The position numbers and the translations under genes were made by a program. Below are positions 15,677 through 23,009 of a DNA stretch of 28,752 nt, piece by piece; positions within the stretch are counted from its first letter, which is position 1, and each line of letters starts with the position of its first letter. Where the stretch lies: NCBI GenBank assembly GCA_021798635.1, contig JAJZGH010000021.1, positions 1 to 28,752 on the forward strand, written 5' to 3'. A model generated the notes under the pieces. That model had not been told where the DNA came from. It saw only the letters and a list, made by a program, of their open reading frames with translations, and did not search any database. This DNA comes from Planctomycetota bacterium (GTDB lineage Bacteria; Planctomycetota; Phycisphaerae; WQYP01).

Positions 15677-16403
15677 TAAACAGCAGCGCACGTTATTGGT
15701 CGTCGGCGACAGCATCAGCCTGGGCATTGCCGAAATCCGCGGAACTGAGGTGACCGGCAGAGTACGACGGAGCTATCTGGATATCCTCCAGGCCGACTTG
15801 CCGCACATCAAGTTTATCGTGGACGCCGACGTTCATCGCACCACAGCCGATGCGGTGGAACTTATAGATACGTTGCTGAAGCAGCATCATCCCGATGCGG
15901 TGCTGGTGATGCTGGGCGGCAACGACGTGGATTTGCTCTGGAAACGCTTTGTTATCAGCAATGGAAAAATTATACAGAATCGCATTCGCGTGGATCGATA
16001 TGCCGCCAACTTGACAAAAATCGCGCATAAAATAATTGCCGCTGGATCGCGCCCGATTCTCACGGATATGCCTAATCACTCACTGGATATTCGTGGCCGA
16101 TATTTATCGCAATTCAGCGGCAAAGATGTTACCGCGATGATCCAGGCGCATGGTGGGCAACCGGTTTCCGATCGGGAACTGGAAGTGTATCGCGTGGCAG
16201 CGGCGGCAGTGGCAGCGGAGCTGGATTGCCCGTTTGTGCGATACGGCACGTCGCTAAGCCGCGTGCCGCTGGAAAGCGTGTCCGGTCCCGATGGCGTGCA
16301 TCCCAACGATCATGCGCATGCGCTGATCGCCGGGGAATTAGTCGCGGTCATTCAAGCGGTACTGGAAAAGTCGCGCCCGGCGGAGATCGGATCCAGCGCG
16401 TGA
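15669..16403 (+). CDS. SGNH/GDSL-family hydrolase or acyltransferase
   Basis: 244 residues. Block I is TLLVVGDSISLGIAEIRG (nucleophile Ser15), block III is VLVMLGGNDVDLLW (Asn), and block V is GPDGVHPNDHAHALIAGEL (catalytic Asp and His). No signal peptide, so it is cytoplasmic. The family hydrolyses or transfers ester- or thioester-bound acyl groups. Its start (AAGGAGG upstream) overlaps the adenylating enzyme by 8 bp, implying tight coupling: it may act on the acyl product of that enzyme or provide editing. The substrate is unknown. Confidence 0.88.
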   Translation: MPDKQQRTLLVVGDSISLGIAEIRGTEVTGRVRRSYLDILQADLPHIKFIVDADVHRTTADAVELIDTLLKQHHPDAVLVMLGGNDVDLLWKRFVISNGKIIQNRIRVDRYAANLTKIAHKIIAAGSRPILTDMPNHSLDIRGRYLSQFSGKDVTAMIQAHGGQPVSDRELEVYRVAAAAVAAELDCPFVRYGTSLSRVPLESVSGPDGVHPNDHAHALIAGELVAVIQAVLEKSRPAEIGSSA

Positions 16404-16837
16404 GCATTCCTACTTCAAAGCGTCCCCGGTGGCTGCTATGGACGGGGCTATTTCTTGCGATTTCTCTGGACACCAGCGTGCAACTGTGCTGGCGTGCTTC
16501 GGTTCCCCAACACGGGGGAATGGCCCATGCTCTGGGGGCGACGCTGATTCAACCTCTATTTCTACTGAGCCTGCTTTTACACGTCTGGCAATTGTTCAAC
16601 TGGATGATGGTTCTAGCTTTGGCGGATTTAAGTTTTGTCCAGCCGATCACAGCATTAAGTTATATAGCTGTGGCGATAAGTTCCCATTGGCTTTTTTCAG
16701 AAAATCTGGATCCCCTTCAATTTTGCGGTATTGCCCTGGTATTGGTGGGGGTCATTCTAGTCAGCCGCACGCCATCCGGTTCGCCGACGATCACAGATAG
16801 GCAACAGCGGCGAGGCGCACCGGAGGCCGCGGGATGA
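16400..16837 (+). CDS. SMR/EamA-type four-helix transporter subunit 1
   Basis: About 145 residues, GTG start overlapping the SGNH stop (GTGA). Four hydrophobic segments: LLWTGLFLAISLDTSVQLCW, TLIQPLFLLSLLLHVWQLF, FVQPITALSYIAVAISSHWL and LDPLQFCGIALVLVGVILVS. That is one half of an EamA/DMT transporter or an SMR-size subunit, similar in layout to ArnE/ArnF, which flip 4-amino-arabinose-lipid as a heterodimer. The next gene encodes a second, different four-helix subunit, so the two probably pair. The C-terminal tail is polar. Confidence 0.8.
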   Translation: MSIPTSKRPRWLLWTGLFLAISLDTSVQLCWRASVPQHGGMAHALGATLIQPLFLLSLLLHVWQLFNWMMVLALADLSFVQPITALSYIAVAISSHWLFSENLDPLQFCGIALVLVGVILVSRTPSGSPTITDRQQRRGAPEAAG

Positions 16838-17196
16838 ACGTGTATTGGATGGGACTGTTGAGTTTTTCCGGCGCGGTGGTGCTGGAAACCCTGGGGCAGG
16901 TGACCATGAAAATTGGCACCCGCAACATGCCACCCGGAGCCGGCGGCATTCTTCGGCAAATTCTCACAAACCTTTGGGTTCAGGCGGCCATTGTATCGTT
17001 TATGACGGAATCTATTTTCTGGACTTGGACATTACATCTTATGCCGCTGATTATCGCATTTCCGATGGGGGCTATTTGCTTTGCCACCGTCGCATTATGT
17101 TCCGCGCATATCCTCAAGGAGCGCATAACCGCGCAACGCTGGCTGGGGATTCTTTTAATTCTTATCGGCGTGGTCATGATCGGGATGAAAGCGTGA
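16834..17196 (+). CDS. SMR/EamA-type four-helix transporter subunit 2
   Basis: 120 residues starting at ATG in an ATGA overlap with subunit 1, with GGAGG upstream. Four membrane segments: WMGLLSFSGAVVLETLGQVT, LWVQAAIVSFMTESIFWTW, IIAFPMGAICFATVALCSAH and WLGILLILIGVVMIGM. Glu18 in helix 1 sits where SMR proteins keep their essential Glu (LETLGQVTMKIG), and the LKERIT loop before helix 4 is also SMR/ArnE-like. It ends the seven-gene operon and probably works with subunit 1 to move the pathway product or a lipid-linked form across the inner membrane. Confidence 0.83.
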   Translation: MNVYWMGLLSFSGAVVLETLGQVTMKIGTRNMPPGAGGILRQILTNLWVQAAIVSFMTESIFWTWTLHLMPLIIAFPMGAICFATVALCSAHILKERITAQRWLGILLILIGVVMIGMKA

Positions 17197-17224
17197 AAAA
17201 CACAGCGGCCCGGGATAGGGAATA

Positions 17225-17341
17225 CTACTCGATGACCAATAGTTTTTCCGTCAAGGCGCGCGGAGCAATCGCCCGGGGCGACCAGCGTTCCAGAAATATC
17301 GGATCAACCGGAGCATCTGGGATTCGATTCGCTTTACTCAA
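17225..17341 (-). pseudogene. N-terminal fragment of a nitroreductase gene
   Basis: A 38-codon minus-strand remnant starting at TTG, 3 bp after the wrbA stop. It reads LSKANRIPDAPVDPIFLERW then SPRAIAPRALTEKLLVIE and a stop. The YPIDPLFLxRWSPRAF-like pattern is the well-known beginning of nitroreductase-family proteins, which normally run about 200 residues and continue with the FMN-binding region. The rest is missing, and the SMR gene ends 28 bp away. The join probably records a deletion or insertion that put the seven-gene operon here. Confidence 0.7.
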
Positions 17342-17344
17342 TAT

Positions 17345-17965
17345 TTATTTACCCGCCAGCTTCGCCGCGATCTGGGCAACGTGCTTTCCTTGGAAGCGAG
17401 CGATGGCCAGTTCATTTTCACTGGGAGTGCGATCACCTTTTGGGCCGGCTAAGGTGGTGGCTCCGTAGGGTGTTCCGCCAGTGACTTGATCCATGGCAAC
17501 GAGTCTTTGTTCAGAGTAAGGCACGCCGACAATCACCATTCCGTGATGCAGCAAGGTGGAGTGGAAACTGGTAATCGTGGTTTCCTGTCCGCCGTGTTGC
17601 GTGGCGGTGCTGGCAAAAACGCTGCCGACTTTACCGATCAGACCGCCTGTGGCCCAAATTTGGCCGGTCTGATCCAGAAAAGTCCGCATTTGTCCCGCCA
17701 TATTGCCAAAGCGCGTCGGGGTGCCAAAAATGATGGCATCGGCTTGCGTAAGCTCCGCCGGCGTAATGACGGGAATATGGGCAAACGCCTTTTGCGCCCC
17801 AACTGCACCGTGTTTTTCAAGAACATCCGCGGGGATGGTTTCCGGCACACGGAAAACCTTTACCTCCGCGCCGCTGACTTCCCGCGCCCCGGCGGCAATC
17901 GCTTCGGCCATATGCCAGATATGGCCATACATGCTGTAAAACACGACGTGAACTTTTACCGACAT
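17345..17965 (-). CDS. wrbA: NAD(P)H:quinone oxidoreductase WrbA
   Basis: 206 residues with a flavodoxin-like fold: [20 protein letters not shown] (FMN phosphate loop), [20 protein letters not shown] (the Wrb[10 protein letters not shown] signature), [20 protein letters not shown] and the [10 protein letters not shown] region. WrbA reduces quinones by two electrons using NAD(P)H, avoiding semiquinones. AAGGAG lies upstream of the ATG. It follows marR on the same strand but has its own promoter (18005-18033), with a site resembling the marR operator over its -10, so it is probably repressed by the MarR protein and induced by quinones or electrophiles. Confidence 0.95.
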   Translation of the reverse strand: MSVKVHVVFYSMYGHIWHMAEAIAAGAREVSGAEVKVFRVPETIPADVLEKHGAVGAQKAFAHIPVITPAELTQADAIIFGTPTRFGNMAGQMRTFLDQTGQIWATGGLIGKVGSVFASTATQHGGQETTITSFHSTLLHHGMVIVGVPYSEQRLVAMDQVTGGTPYGATTLAGPKGDRTPSENELAIARFQGKHVAQIAAKLAGK

Positions 17966-17997
17966 AACAAACTCCTTAAAAAAGCACTACCACTAAC

Positions 17998-18014
17998 TGG
18001 TTTAATACTATACT
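17998..18014. promoter_or_regulatory. Putative MarR operator at the wrbA promoter
   Basis: TGGTTTAATACTATACT matches the marR-upstream site TGGTTTAGTGATATACT (18532-18548) at 14 of 17 positions in the same orientation, and covers the wrbA -10. Confidence 0.6.
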
Positions 18015-18033
18015 TTGCCCCTCGGAAAGTCAA
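18005..18033 (-). promoter_or_regulatory. wrbA promoter TTGACT-17-TAGTAT
   Basis: Minus strand: -35 TTGACT (18033-18028), 17-bp spacer, -10 TAGTAT (18010-18005), 40 bp before the wrbA start and right after the marR stop. Confidence 0.6.
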
Positions 18034-18042
18034 ATCCAAGGG

Positions 18043-18531
18043 TCAAATCCAGTGACCCAAGGAACCCTCCAGACGGTCCAACAAATCATACAGCGCCCGT
18101 TGCTGCGCCGGCGATAAACTGTCCATCATCAGACGCACCTGTTTGGCGGCCAAGGGGGCAGCTTTTTTAACCATCTCACGACCATTTTCCGTCAGATGCA
18201 GACAATGTGCCCGGCCATCGTGCGGATCCTGCTGCCGGACAATCCATTGGTTTTTTTCCATCCGCCCCAGCACCGTGCAGACATTCCCTTTGGTCACCAG
18301 CAGACATTGGGCCAAATCCTGCTGCGATAAACCGGCTTTGCTGTTTAAAATCATCAGCACTTCAAACTGAGAAATGGTCAGTTCAATATCGCGCAAGCTG
18401 CGATCCAACTGCTTGGTCATCAGAGAATGGACCCGGGCAATGGCCAGCCAATTTTCCCGCGGCAACTGCGACTCGGGCACCAGCACGTTGAGGTGCTGGG
18501 ACGCTCTGGAACTATTGGGCACTCTACTCAT
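18043..18531 (-). CDS. MarR-family transcription regulator
   Basis: 162 residues. The winged helix spans roughly residues 45-125: LTISQFEVLMILNSKAGLSQ, then QDLAQCLLVTKGNVCTVLGR as recognition helix, then the DGRAHCLHLTENGREMV wing. Flanking helices form the dimer interface (LSPAQQRALYDLLDRLEGSL). Cysteines (in LAQCLL, NVCTV and AHCLH) could sense oxidants, as in some MarR proteins; this is inference. The start codon lies inside a perfect dyad (18529-18558), so autorepression is likely. The predicted start of transcription coincides with the ATG. Confidence 0.92.
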   Translation of the reverse strand: MSRVPNSSRASQHLNVLVPESQLPRENWLAIARVHSLMTKQLDRSLRDIELTISQFEVLMILNSKAGLSQQDLAQCLLVTKGNVCTVLGRMEKNQWIVRQQDPHDGRAHCLHLTENGREMVKKAAPLAAKQVRLMMDSLSPAQQRALYDLLDRLEGSLGHWI

Positions 18532-18558
18532 TGGTTTAGTGATATACTAATACCAATG
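18529..18558. promoter_or_regulatory. MarR operator dyad over its own start codon
   Basis: Perfect 7-bp arms CATTGGT (18529-18535) and ACCAATG (18552-18558), with an inner TTAGT-N5-ACTAA dyad (18536-18550). The left arm includes the marR start codon, and the dyad covers the -10 region. Confidence 0.65.
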
Positions 18559-18567
18559 GCCTGTCAA
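18539..18567 (-). promoter_or_regulatory. marR promoter TTGACA with -10 TATCAC
   Basis: Minus strand: consensus -35 TTGACA (18567-18562), 17-bp spacer, -10 TATCAC (18544-18539); TATATC with a 15-bp spacer is the alternative. The start site would be about 18532, giving a leaderless or nearly leaderless mRNA. Confidence 0.5.
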
Positions 18568-18617
18568 GAGTAAATACCGGGTCTTTGAGTTTACAAACGT
18601 GAATTACGGTTTTTTTA

Positions 18618-18646
18618 TTGACTTTTATATGCGAGGTCGGACAATA
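18618..18646 (+). promoter_or_regulatory. Promoter TTGACT-17-ACAATA for the lipoprotein gene
   Basis: -35 TTGACT (18618-18623), 17-bp spacer, -10 ACAATA (18641-18646), 67 bp before the ATG at 18713. Confidence 0.5.
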
Positions 18647-18712
18647 CACCCAATCCAACTTCCGTTCCGCCGGAACGGATCGGCAGCGGCGCGATGAACA
18701 GGAGTCTTTGCT

Positions 18713-19111
18713 ATGAAAGCTACGCGTTTTACCATTCTTGCAATAGCGGCCGTGCTTTCCGCGGGTCTGGTCGGTTGCTCCAGTCAGGGCAATCAGCAGA
18801 TTGATCACCTCACCCCTTCACAGGTATCGCGACAAATTATTCGCGGCAAAACGACCAGCAACCAGGTAAAAGCGGATCTTGGTGACCCGCTGAAAGTTTC
18901 ATATAACAGTCACGGCAATCAGCAATGGGAATATGACTATACCAAGTTACATTTGACCACCACCGATTTTCTCCCGTTTATCAGCGCCGTGGAAACAAAC
19001 GCGCGGGGCACCAGAAAATCGTTGGTGATTTTATTTAATCACCATGGCGTGGTGGAACACTACAGCCTGACATGCTCCAAAATTTATAAACACCGCGGGC
19101 TATTTAACTGA
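18713..19111 (+). CDS. SmpA/OmlA (BamE)-like lipoprotein
   Basis: 132 residues. The N-terminus is a lipoprotein signal (TRFTILAIAAVLSAGLVGC; lipobox LVGC, Cys22). The mature part has the BamE/SmpA pattern: SQVSRQIIRGKTTSNQVKAD, LGDPLKVSYNSHGNQQWEYD (the G-x-P...W.Y core) and a C-terminal strand pair. In Proteobacteria BamE belongs to the outer-membrane protein assembly complex, but many short proteins of this fold elsewhere have unknown roles. CAGGAGT precedes the ATG. It stands alone, with no other bam gene near. Confidence 0.82.
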   Translation: MKATRFTILAIAAVLSAGLVGCSSQGNQQIDHLTPSQVSRQIIRGKTTSNQVKADLGDPLKVSYNSHGNQQWEYDYTKLHLTTTDFLPFISAVETNARGTRKSLVILFNHHGVVEHYSLTCSKIYKHRGLFN

Positions 19112-19248
19112 TCGCCCGTGCGGGAAAGATTACCTAAATGCGAGCTGTTTGCGACGGGCGGAATACGGCGGGCCATCGGCATTGCATTCCGCCGCGAACT
19201 CAACGCTGCCGCATTGAGCTACGGACGTACGTCTGGTTAATCTTGTAA

Positions 19249-19272
19249 AGCACCGGATGATAATCCGGTGCT
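19249..19272. repeat. Perfect 10-bp inverted repeat
   Basis: AGCACCGGAT (19249-19258), loop GATA, ATCCGGTGCT (19263-19272). No T-run on either side. It lies in the 309-bp gap between the lipoprotein and propeller genes; nothing else was recognised in that gap except a GCTCCGGAGC palindrome at 19353-19362. Confidence 0.55.
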
Positions 19273-19420
19273 CTATGACGCGAGGCTCCCCCAAGAGGCC
19301 CAACTTTTGCAGGCGCTGATCGTATATAGCGGTAAGATGCGGATCCAGTTTTGCTCCGGAGCGGTCCTGCCCGTGCCCCTGGAAGCGCTTATTGTTCCCT
19401 TTGAAAGGTGGTCCTGATCT

Positions 19421-21265
19421 ATGAGTGGTATTTTTTGCAGTCCGCGCGAGTTGCCGGTGGCATGTATCCGGGGAGTTCAGCAGCGCGGGAAAAATTTATT
19501 TAATATTATCCTGACCGGAGTTTCCCTGGGACTTATGCTCTTGGGTGCCCCGCGCGCACGGGCGGTGGTGAATATCCTCACCAACCACAATGATCTTGCC
19601 AACACCGGTGAAAACCTGCAGGAGCATGTGTTGACCCCGCATAATGTTCGCGTCGGTTTATTCGGCAAGCTGTTTGTCACGCGGCTGAACGGGGTGGATT
19701 ATGGCCAACCGCTGTTTGTCTCGCATGTAAATATCACGACAGGTCCGCATCCGGGCGTGCAGAATATCATCATTGCAACCTCTTCCCGTGATGCCGTTTA
19801 CGCCATCAATGCCGATAGCGGACAGGTGCTATGGAAACGCAGTCTGCTCAAGCACTTTGACGCCGCCTCGGATACGATCAAAGCGCAGGAGAAAAACCCC
19901 AACTGGGCCGCGAAAAACGAACCACTGGAAGACACTCCGGCTATTGATCTGGCAACGGGCGTCATTTATGTGGAATGTGAGGAGACAGAAAAAGGCCCCG
20001 GAACCCATGGACAACTTCATTGGATTCATGTTCTTTCTTCGCTGCGGCTTAGCAACGGGAAATTTTATGCCCACCAGATAAAAATTTCGGAAAGCGGGCC
20101 GCGCGGCCAATACATCGCCGGTCCAACAGTCCGCAAAGCCAATGGTCACCTGGACCATTTTTATGGTTTTGAGATCACGTTTCGCTATCTCACCATTGAT
20201 CCGGTCAACCATGTTTTATACATGGCCTGTGCCGATCCAGGTGACATCGGGCCATATAACGGTTGGATTCTCGGCTATGGCACGGTTAAAAATCAGGACG
20301 GCAATTTACCGGTTAAAGCGGTCTTTAGCACGACACCCAACGGCTGGGCTGCTGGAATCTGGGGTGGCCCCATTGCCGTCGATCACGCAGGGAATCTGTT
20401 TGTTGAAACCGGCAATGGTACGTTTGAAACGCACCTTGTTGCCGCCCCCTATCGCCAGCGGCTTAAAGTTGATTCGCCGCATCTGTTAATACCCGCTTCC
20501 GGTGACTTTGGTGATGCGGCTCTGAAGCTGATTCCGGATTCCGATACGCGCCAACATCGTGATAACCCCAATGGGTTTGGGCTGCATGTGGCCGATTATT
20601 TTGTGCCGAAAGATGAAAACCATCTCCTGCGCGCTGATCTGGATCTCGGATCTTCCAGTCCGGTGCTGCTGCCGGCATTCGTGGGAGACAAGCAGCATCG
20701 CCATCTGCTGGTCATTAACGATAAGCAAGGCATTATTTATCTACTGGATCGGGATGATCTGGGCGGCTATCACGGAGGAACAAAGGGGAACGGGCATTCC
20801 GGGCATAACGCGGTGGTTCAGGAACTACGACGCGCGACGGGCAGTGGGTTCAGCACCGGTGCTTTTTTTGCAGGGCCTCATCGCCACAGCGGCTGGATTT
20901 ATTACGCGGAAGTGGCCGATTTCGCCAAGGCATTTCTTATTGTTCATGCCCATATCAAGCCTCAACCGGTTACCGAATCACACGATAGATTTCCCTATCC
21001 CGGTTCCACTGCGGAGATATCCGCCAATGGAAGACGCGACGGTATTGTCTGGTTGCTGAACCGAGATAACAATCGGCTTGTGGCGTATCGTGCCAATGAT
21101 TTTCGCACCGAGCTTTTTGACAGTAGCAAAGGCATAGGTCGCGGGGGTCTGTCTAATAAGATTGTGGGCCGCGAAATTGATATGAATTCCACGCCCACCG
21201 TGGCCGATGGGCGGGTTTATGTCAGCACCACTAAAGCCTTGAACTGCTATGGACGACTCCACTAA
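19421..21265 (+). CDS. Secreted PQQ-like beta-propeller protein
   Basis: 614 residues. A long N-region precedes a signal segment (LFNIILTGVSLGLMLLGAPRARA, residues about 26-48), so it is exported. Propeller blades are seen as IIIATSSRDAVYAINADSGQ VLWKRSLL, VYVECEE, LYMACADPGDIG, LLVINDKQGIIYLLDRDDLG and VWLLNRDNNRLVAYRAND. These D/N-rich repeats match PQQ-dependent-dehydrogenase-like propellers, but I do not see the full PQQ and calcium site of a methanol or ethanol dehydrogenase. It may be a binding or structural periplasmic protein. It is a single-gene unit convergent with the UbiA gene. Confidence 0.85.
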   Translation: MSGIFCSPRELPVACIRGVQQRGKNLFNIILTGVSLGLMLLGAPRARAVVNILTNHNDLANTGENLQEHVLTPHNVRVGLFGKLFVTRLNGVDYGQPLFVSHVNITTGPHPGVQNIIIATSSRDAVYAINADSGQVLWKRSLLKHFDAASDTIKAQEKNPNWAAKNEPLEDTPAIDLATGVIYVECEETEKGPGTHGQLHWIHVLSSLRLSNGKFYAHQIKISESGPRGQYIAGPTVRKANGHLDHFYGFEITFRYLTIDPVNHVLYMACADPGDIGPYNGWILGYGTVKNQDGNLPVKAVFSTTPNGWAAGIWGGPIAVDHAGNLFVETGNGTFETHLVAAPYRQRLKVDSPHLLIPASGDFGDAALKLIPDSDTRQHRDNPNGFGLHVADYFVPKDENHLLRADLDLGSSSPVLLPAFVGDKQHRHLLVINDKQGIIYLLDRDDLGGYHGGTKGNGHSGHNAVVQELRRATGSGFSTGAFFAGPHRHSGWIYYAEVADFAKAFLIVHAHIKPQPVTESHDRFPYPGSTAEISANGRRDGIVWLLNRDNNRLVAYRANDFRTELFDSSKGIGRGGLSNKIVGREIDMNSTPTVADGRVYVSTTKALNCYGRLH

Positions 21266-21394
21266 AGCGGCGGTAACTGGGGCGTATGGCCCGGGTTACT
21301 CTCCAGATTATGAACCCGGTAGATGCCCGTCGAGCGGCCGGGATGCGGCCCGGGCCAGGCGGGTGGCGACCTTTCACGAAGGTAAGGGGGAAGT

Positions 21395-22369
21395 TCATGG
21401 GCGCCCAGCGCGAATACGGTAGTGCGGGCGGCCTACGGTAAGGCCTTTGCCGGCCAAGCGCATGACCCAAAACGCGATGTAGGATATAACGGCCAGAGCC
21501 AATATTACCGCCATTGCACGGAAGGCCCCGTTGGCGGCCAACAGAGATGCGTCGTAGGCGAAGAGGGAAAACAACCCCACCAACATGATGCGCTCGCCGC
21601 GTTTCCGGGGCGCTTCATGATGATTAAATATTTGCCGCACGACCCAACTGAAATAAATCACGGCCACCACGGCCGGCCCGATGGCGTCTATAAGCACGCC
21701 GCGTGTGATACTGCCGCGCAGCAGCATGATTAGAATCGCTGCGGCATCGATCAAGACGACCGAGCCTAAGAGTTTCCAGATGCCGGTGATCCGCAGCCGC
21801 GGGCGTTTGGATTCCAGGCGATAGGAAATAGCGGTTCCCACGGCGATGTGGGTAAAGAGAAACAGGGATAAAATTAAAAACCCCGCATCGGGCCGGCCAA
21901 TCAGGCAGTTGACTCCGCGAATCAGGCCTAGAGCCAGAAAGCCGATGTATCCCAGATATTTCCCCGTGGCGTTATAAAAAACAATCATCAGGCTGACGGT
22001 CATTGCCAGCATGAGAGCCACGGGAAAGTGCAGTGGTTCAAACCAGGACAACAAGGTTGCGGAAAATAAACCTAAAAGCATCAGCACCAGGCTTAACACA
22101 ATGACCGCCGGCACGCTAAGTCGCCCGCTGGGAATGGGACGCCACGGGGCAAAAAGACGGTCGCGCCGGGAATCCAGCAGATCATTAAGGGTCATACCGA
22201 AAGTGTAAAGAAAAAAAGAGGTCAAGGCCGCCAGGGCGAATTCAGCCACCGGGTCTTTGATGGCGCTTTGGCCGGGAATTTTGAGAAACATCAGCGTCCA
22301 GACATCCGCCACGGCGGTAAGTGCCAGAGCGATGCGCATAATTTGAAAAACAGCTAAGATGGACCCCAT
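21395..22369 (-). CDS. UbiA-family prenyltransferase
   Basis: 324 residues, about eight or nine membrane segments. The first aspartate-rich motif is GMTLNDLLDSRRDRLFAPWR (N-D-x-x-D-x-x-x-D followed by RP), with the RPIPSGRLS stretch typical of UbiA. The second motif region (AVGTAISYRLESKRPRLRI) lacks the classical DxxxD, as in several divergent UbiA members. Such enzymes transfer a prenyl group onto an aromatic or other acceptor. It is the last gene of the operon, 15 bp after a BMC-P gene; no quinone genes are nearby and the substrate is unknown. Confidence 0.88.
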   Translation of the reverse strand: MGSILAVFQIMRIALALTAVADVWTLMFLKIPGQSAIKDPVAEFALAALTSFFLYTFGMTLNDLLDSRRDRLFAPWRPIPSGRLSVPAVIVLSLVLMLLGLFSATLLSWFEPLHFPVALMLAMTVSLMIVFYNATGKYLGYIGFLALGLIRGVNCLIGRPDAGFLILSLFLFTHIAVGTAISYRLESKRPRLRITGIWKLLGSVVLIDAAAILIMLLRGSITRGVLIDAIGPAVVAVIYFSWVVRQIFNHHEAPRKRGERIMLVGLFSLFAYDASLLAANGAFRAMAVILALAVISYIAFWVMRLAGKGLTVGRPHYRIRAGRP

Positions 22370-22384
22370 GACGCCCCCGCCGGC

Positions 22385-22651
22385 TCAAGCTTGATATTGA
22401 TAATCATCGACAATCGCCACGATGCACGCATCCACCGCCAGCGGTGGATCAAATGGATTGGCCGCCTCGCGCCCCTCTTCATATACCACCAGCGACCCCT
22501 CCGATGCACCCGTAACGTCCACGGCCAGGATAGTCCAGCGGATCGGCTGCTGATTAAAATCTAACGGCTGAAGCAATACCAGCCGCTGCGTCTCCAGGCC
22601 CGGAAGCCGAACGCGAGCTTCAATTCGACCAATGACTTTACCTAAATACAT
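22385..22651 (-). CDS. BMC-P pentameric shell protein (EutN/CcmL family), copy 3
   Basis: 88 residues, single EutN/CcmL domain: MYLGKVIGRIEARVRLPGLE, RLVLLQPLDF, ILAVDVTGASEGSLVVYEEG and ACIVAIVDDY. Pentamers of this family cap the vertices of bacterial microcompartments. This copy diverges from the other two: it has a longer insertion (GREAANPFDPPLAVDA) in place of the SSAR turn. Third in the operon, 38 bp after copy 2. Confidence 0.9.
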   Translation of the reverse strand: MYLGKVIGRIEARVRLPGLETQRLVLLQPLDFNQQPIRWTILAVDVTGASEGSLVVYEEGREAANPFDPPLAVDACIVAIVDDYQYQA

Positions 22652-22689
22652 ACGTTATTCCAAATTATCGCCGGTTGTCAGTTGTTGAG

Positions 22690-22968
22690 TTACTTGCCGC
22701 CAACGGGCGAATCAATTAATGCCATAATACCCAGCCGCATCGGGCAACGGGTGTCGGTTTTGAGCATATCCTGCACGCCCCGGCCATCACTTACCACCAG
22801 CACCCGCATACCTTTTGCCGCCCCCAACACATCAGCCGCAATTTGCGGAAAGCCGTTGGGCTGCCCAGTCGTTGCGTCAATGGGCTGAACAATTAAAAGC
22901 CGAGCTCCGGTCATGGAGGGATGCTTTTTGGTAGCCGTTACCGAGCCTTTAACCATGGCAATAAACAT
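22690..22968 (-). CDS. BMC-P pentameric shell protein (EutN/CcmL family), copy 2
   Basis: About 92 residues from the ATG at 22968: MFIAMVKGSVTATKKHPSMT, GARLLIVQPIDATTGQPNGF, AADVLGAAKGMRVLVVSDGR and RLGIMALIDSP. The MxIAxVxGxVxATxKHPSxxG...LLIVQPID pattern is textbook EutN/CcmL. The frame is open to 22995, but the domain begins at the internal ATG, with GAGGG upstream. Second gene of the operon. Confidence 0.93.
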   Translation of the reverse strand: MFIAMVKGSVTATKKHPSMTGARLLIVQPIDATTGQPNGFPQIAADVLGAAKGMRVLVVSDGRGVQDMLKTDTRCPMRLGIMALIDSPVGGK

Positions 22969-23009
22969 ACAGACCCTCAGGAGAATCCGCGTCATGCGGA
23001 CAAGTTATT

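Noticed and set aside
17193..17468. Plus-strand ORF starting at GTGA overlap with SMR subunit 2
   Set aside because: Its sequence has no family features, and most of it is antisense to wrbA and to the nitroreductase remnant, whose minus-strand reading is recognisable.
19190..19290. tRNA-like look (minus strand GTCCGTAGCTCAATG and AGAGCACCGGAT...ATCCGGTG)
   Set aside because: The would-be anticodon loop has 6 or 8 bases rather than 7, there is no T-arm with GTTCGA, and no acceptor stem closes. Kept only as an inverted repeat.
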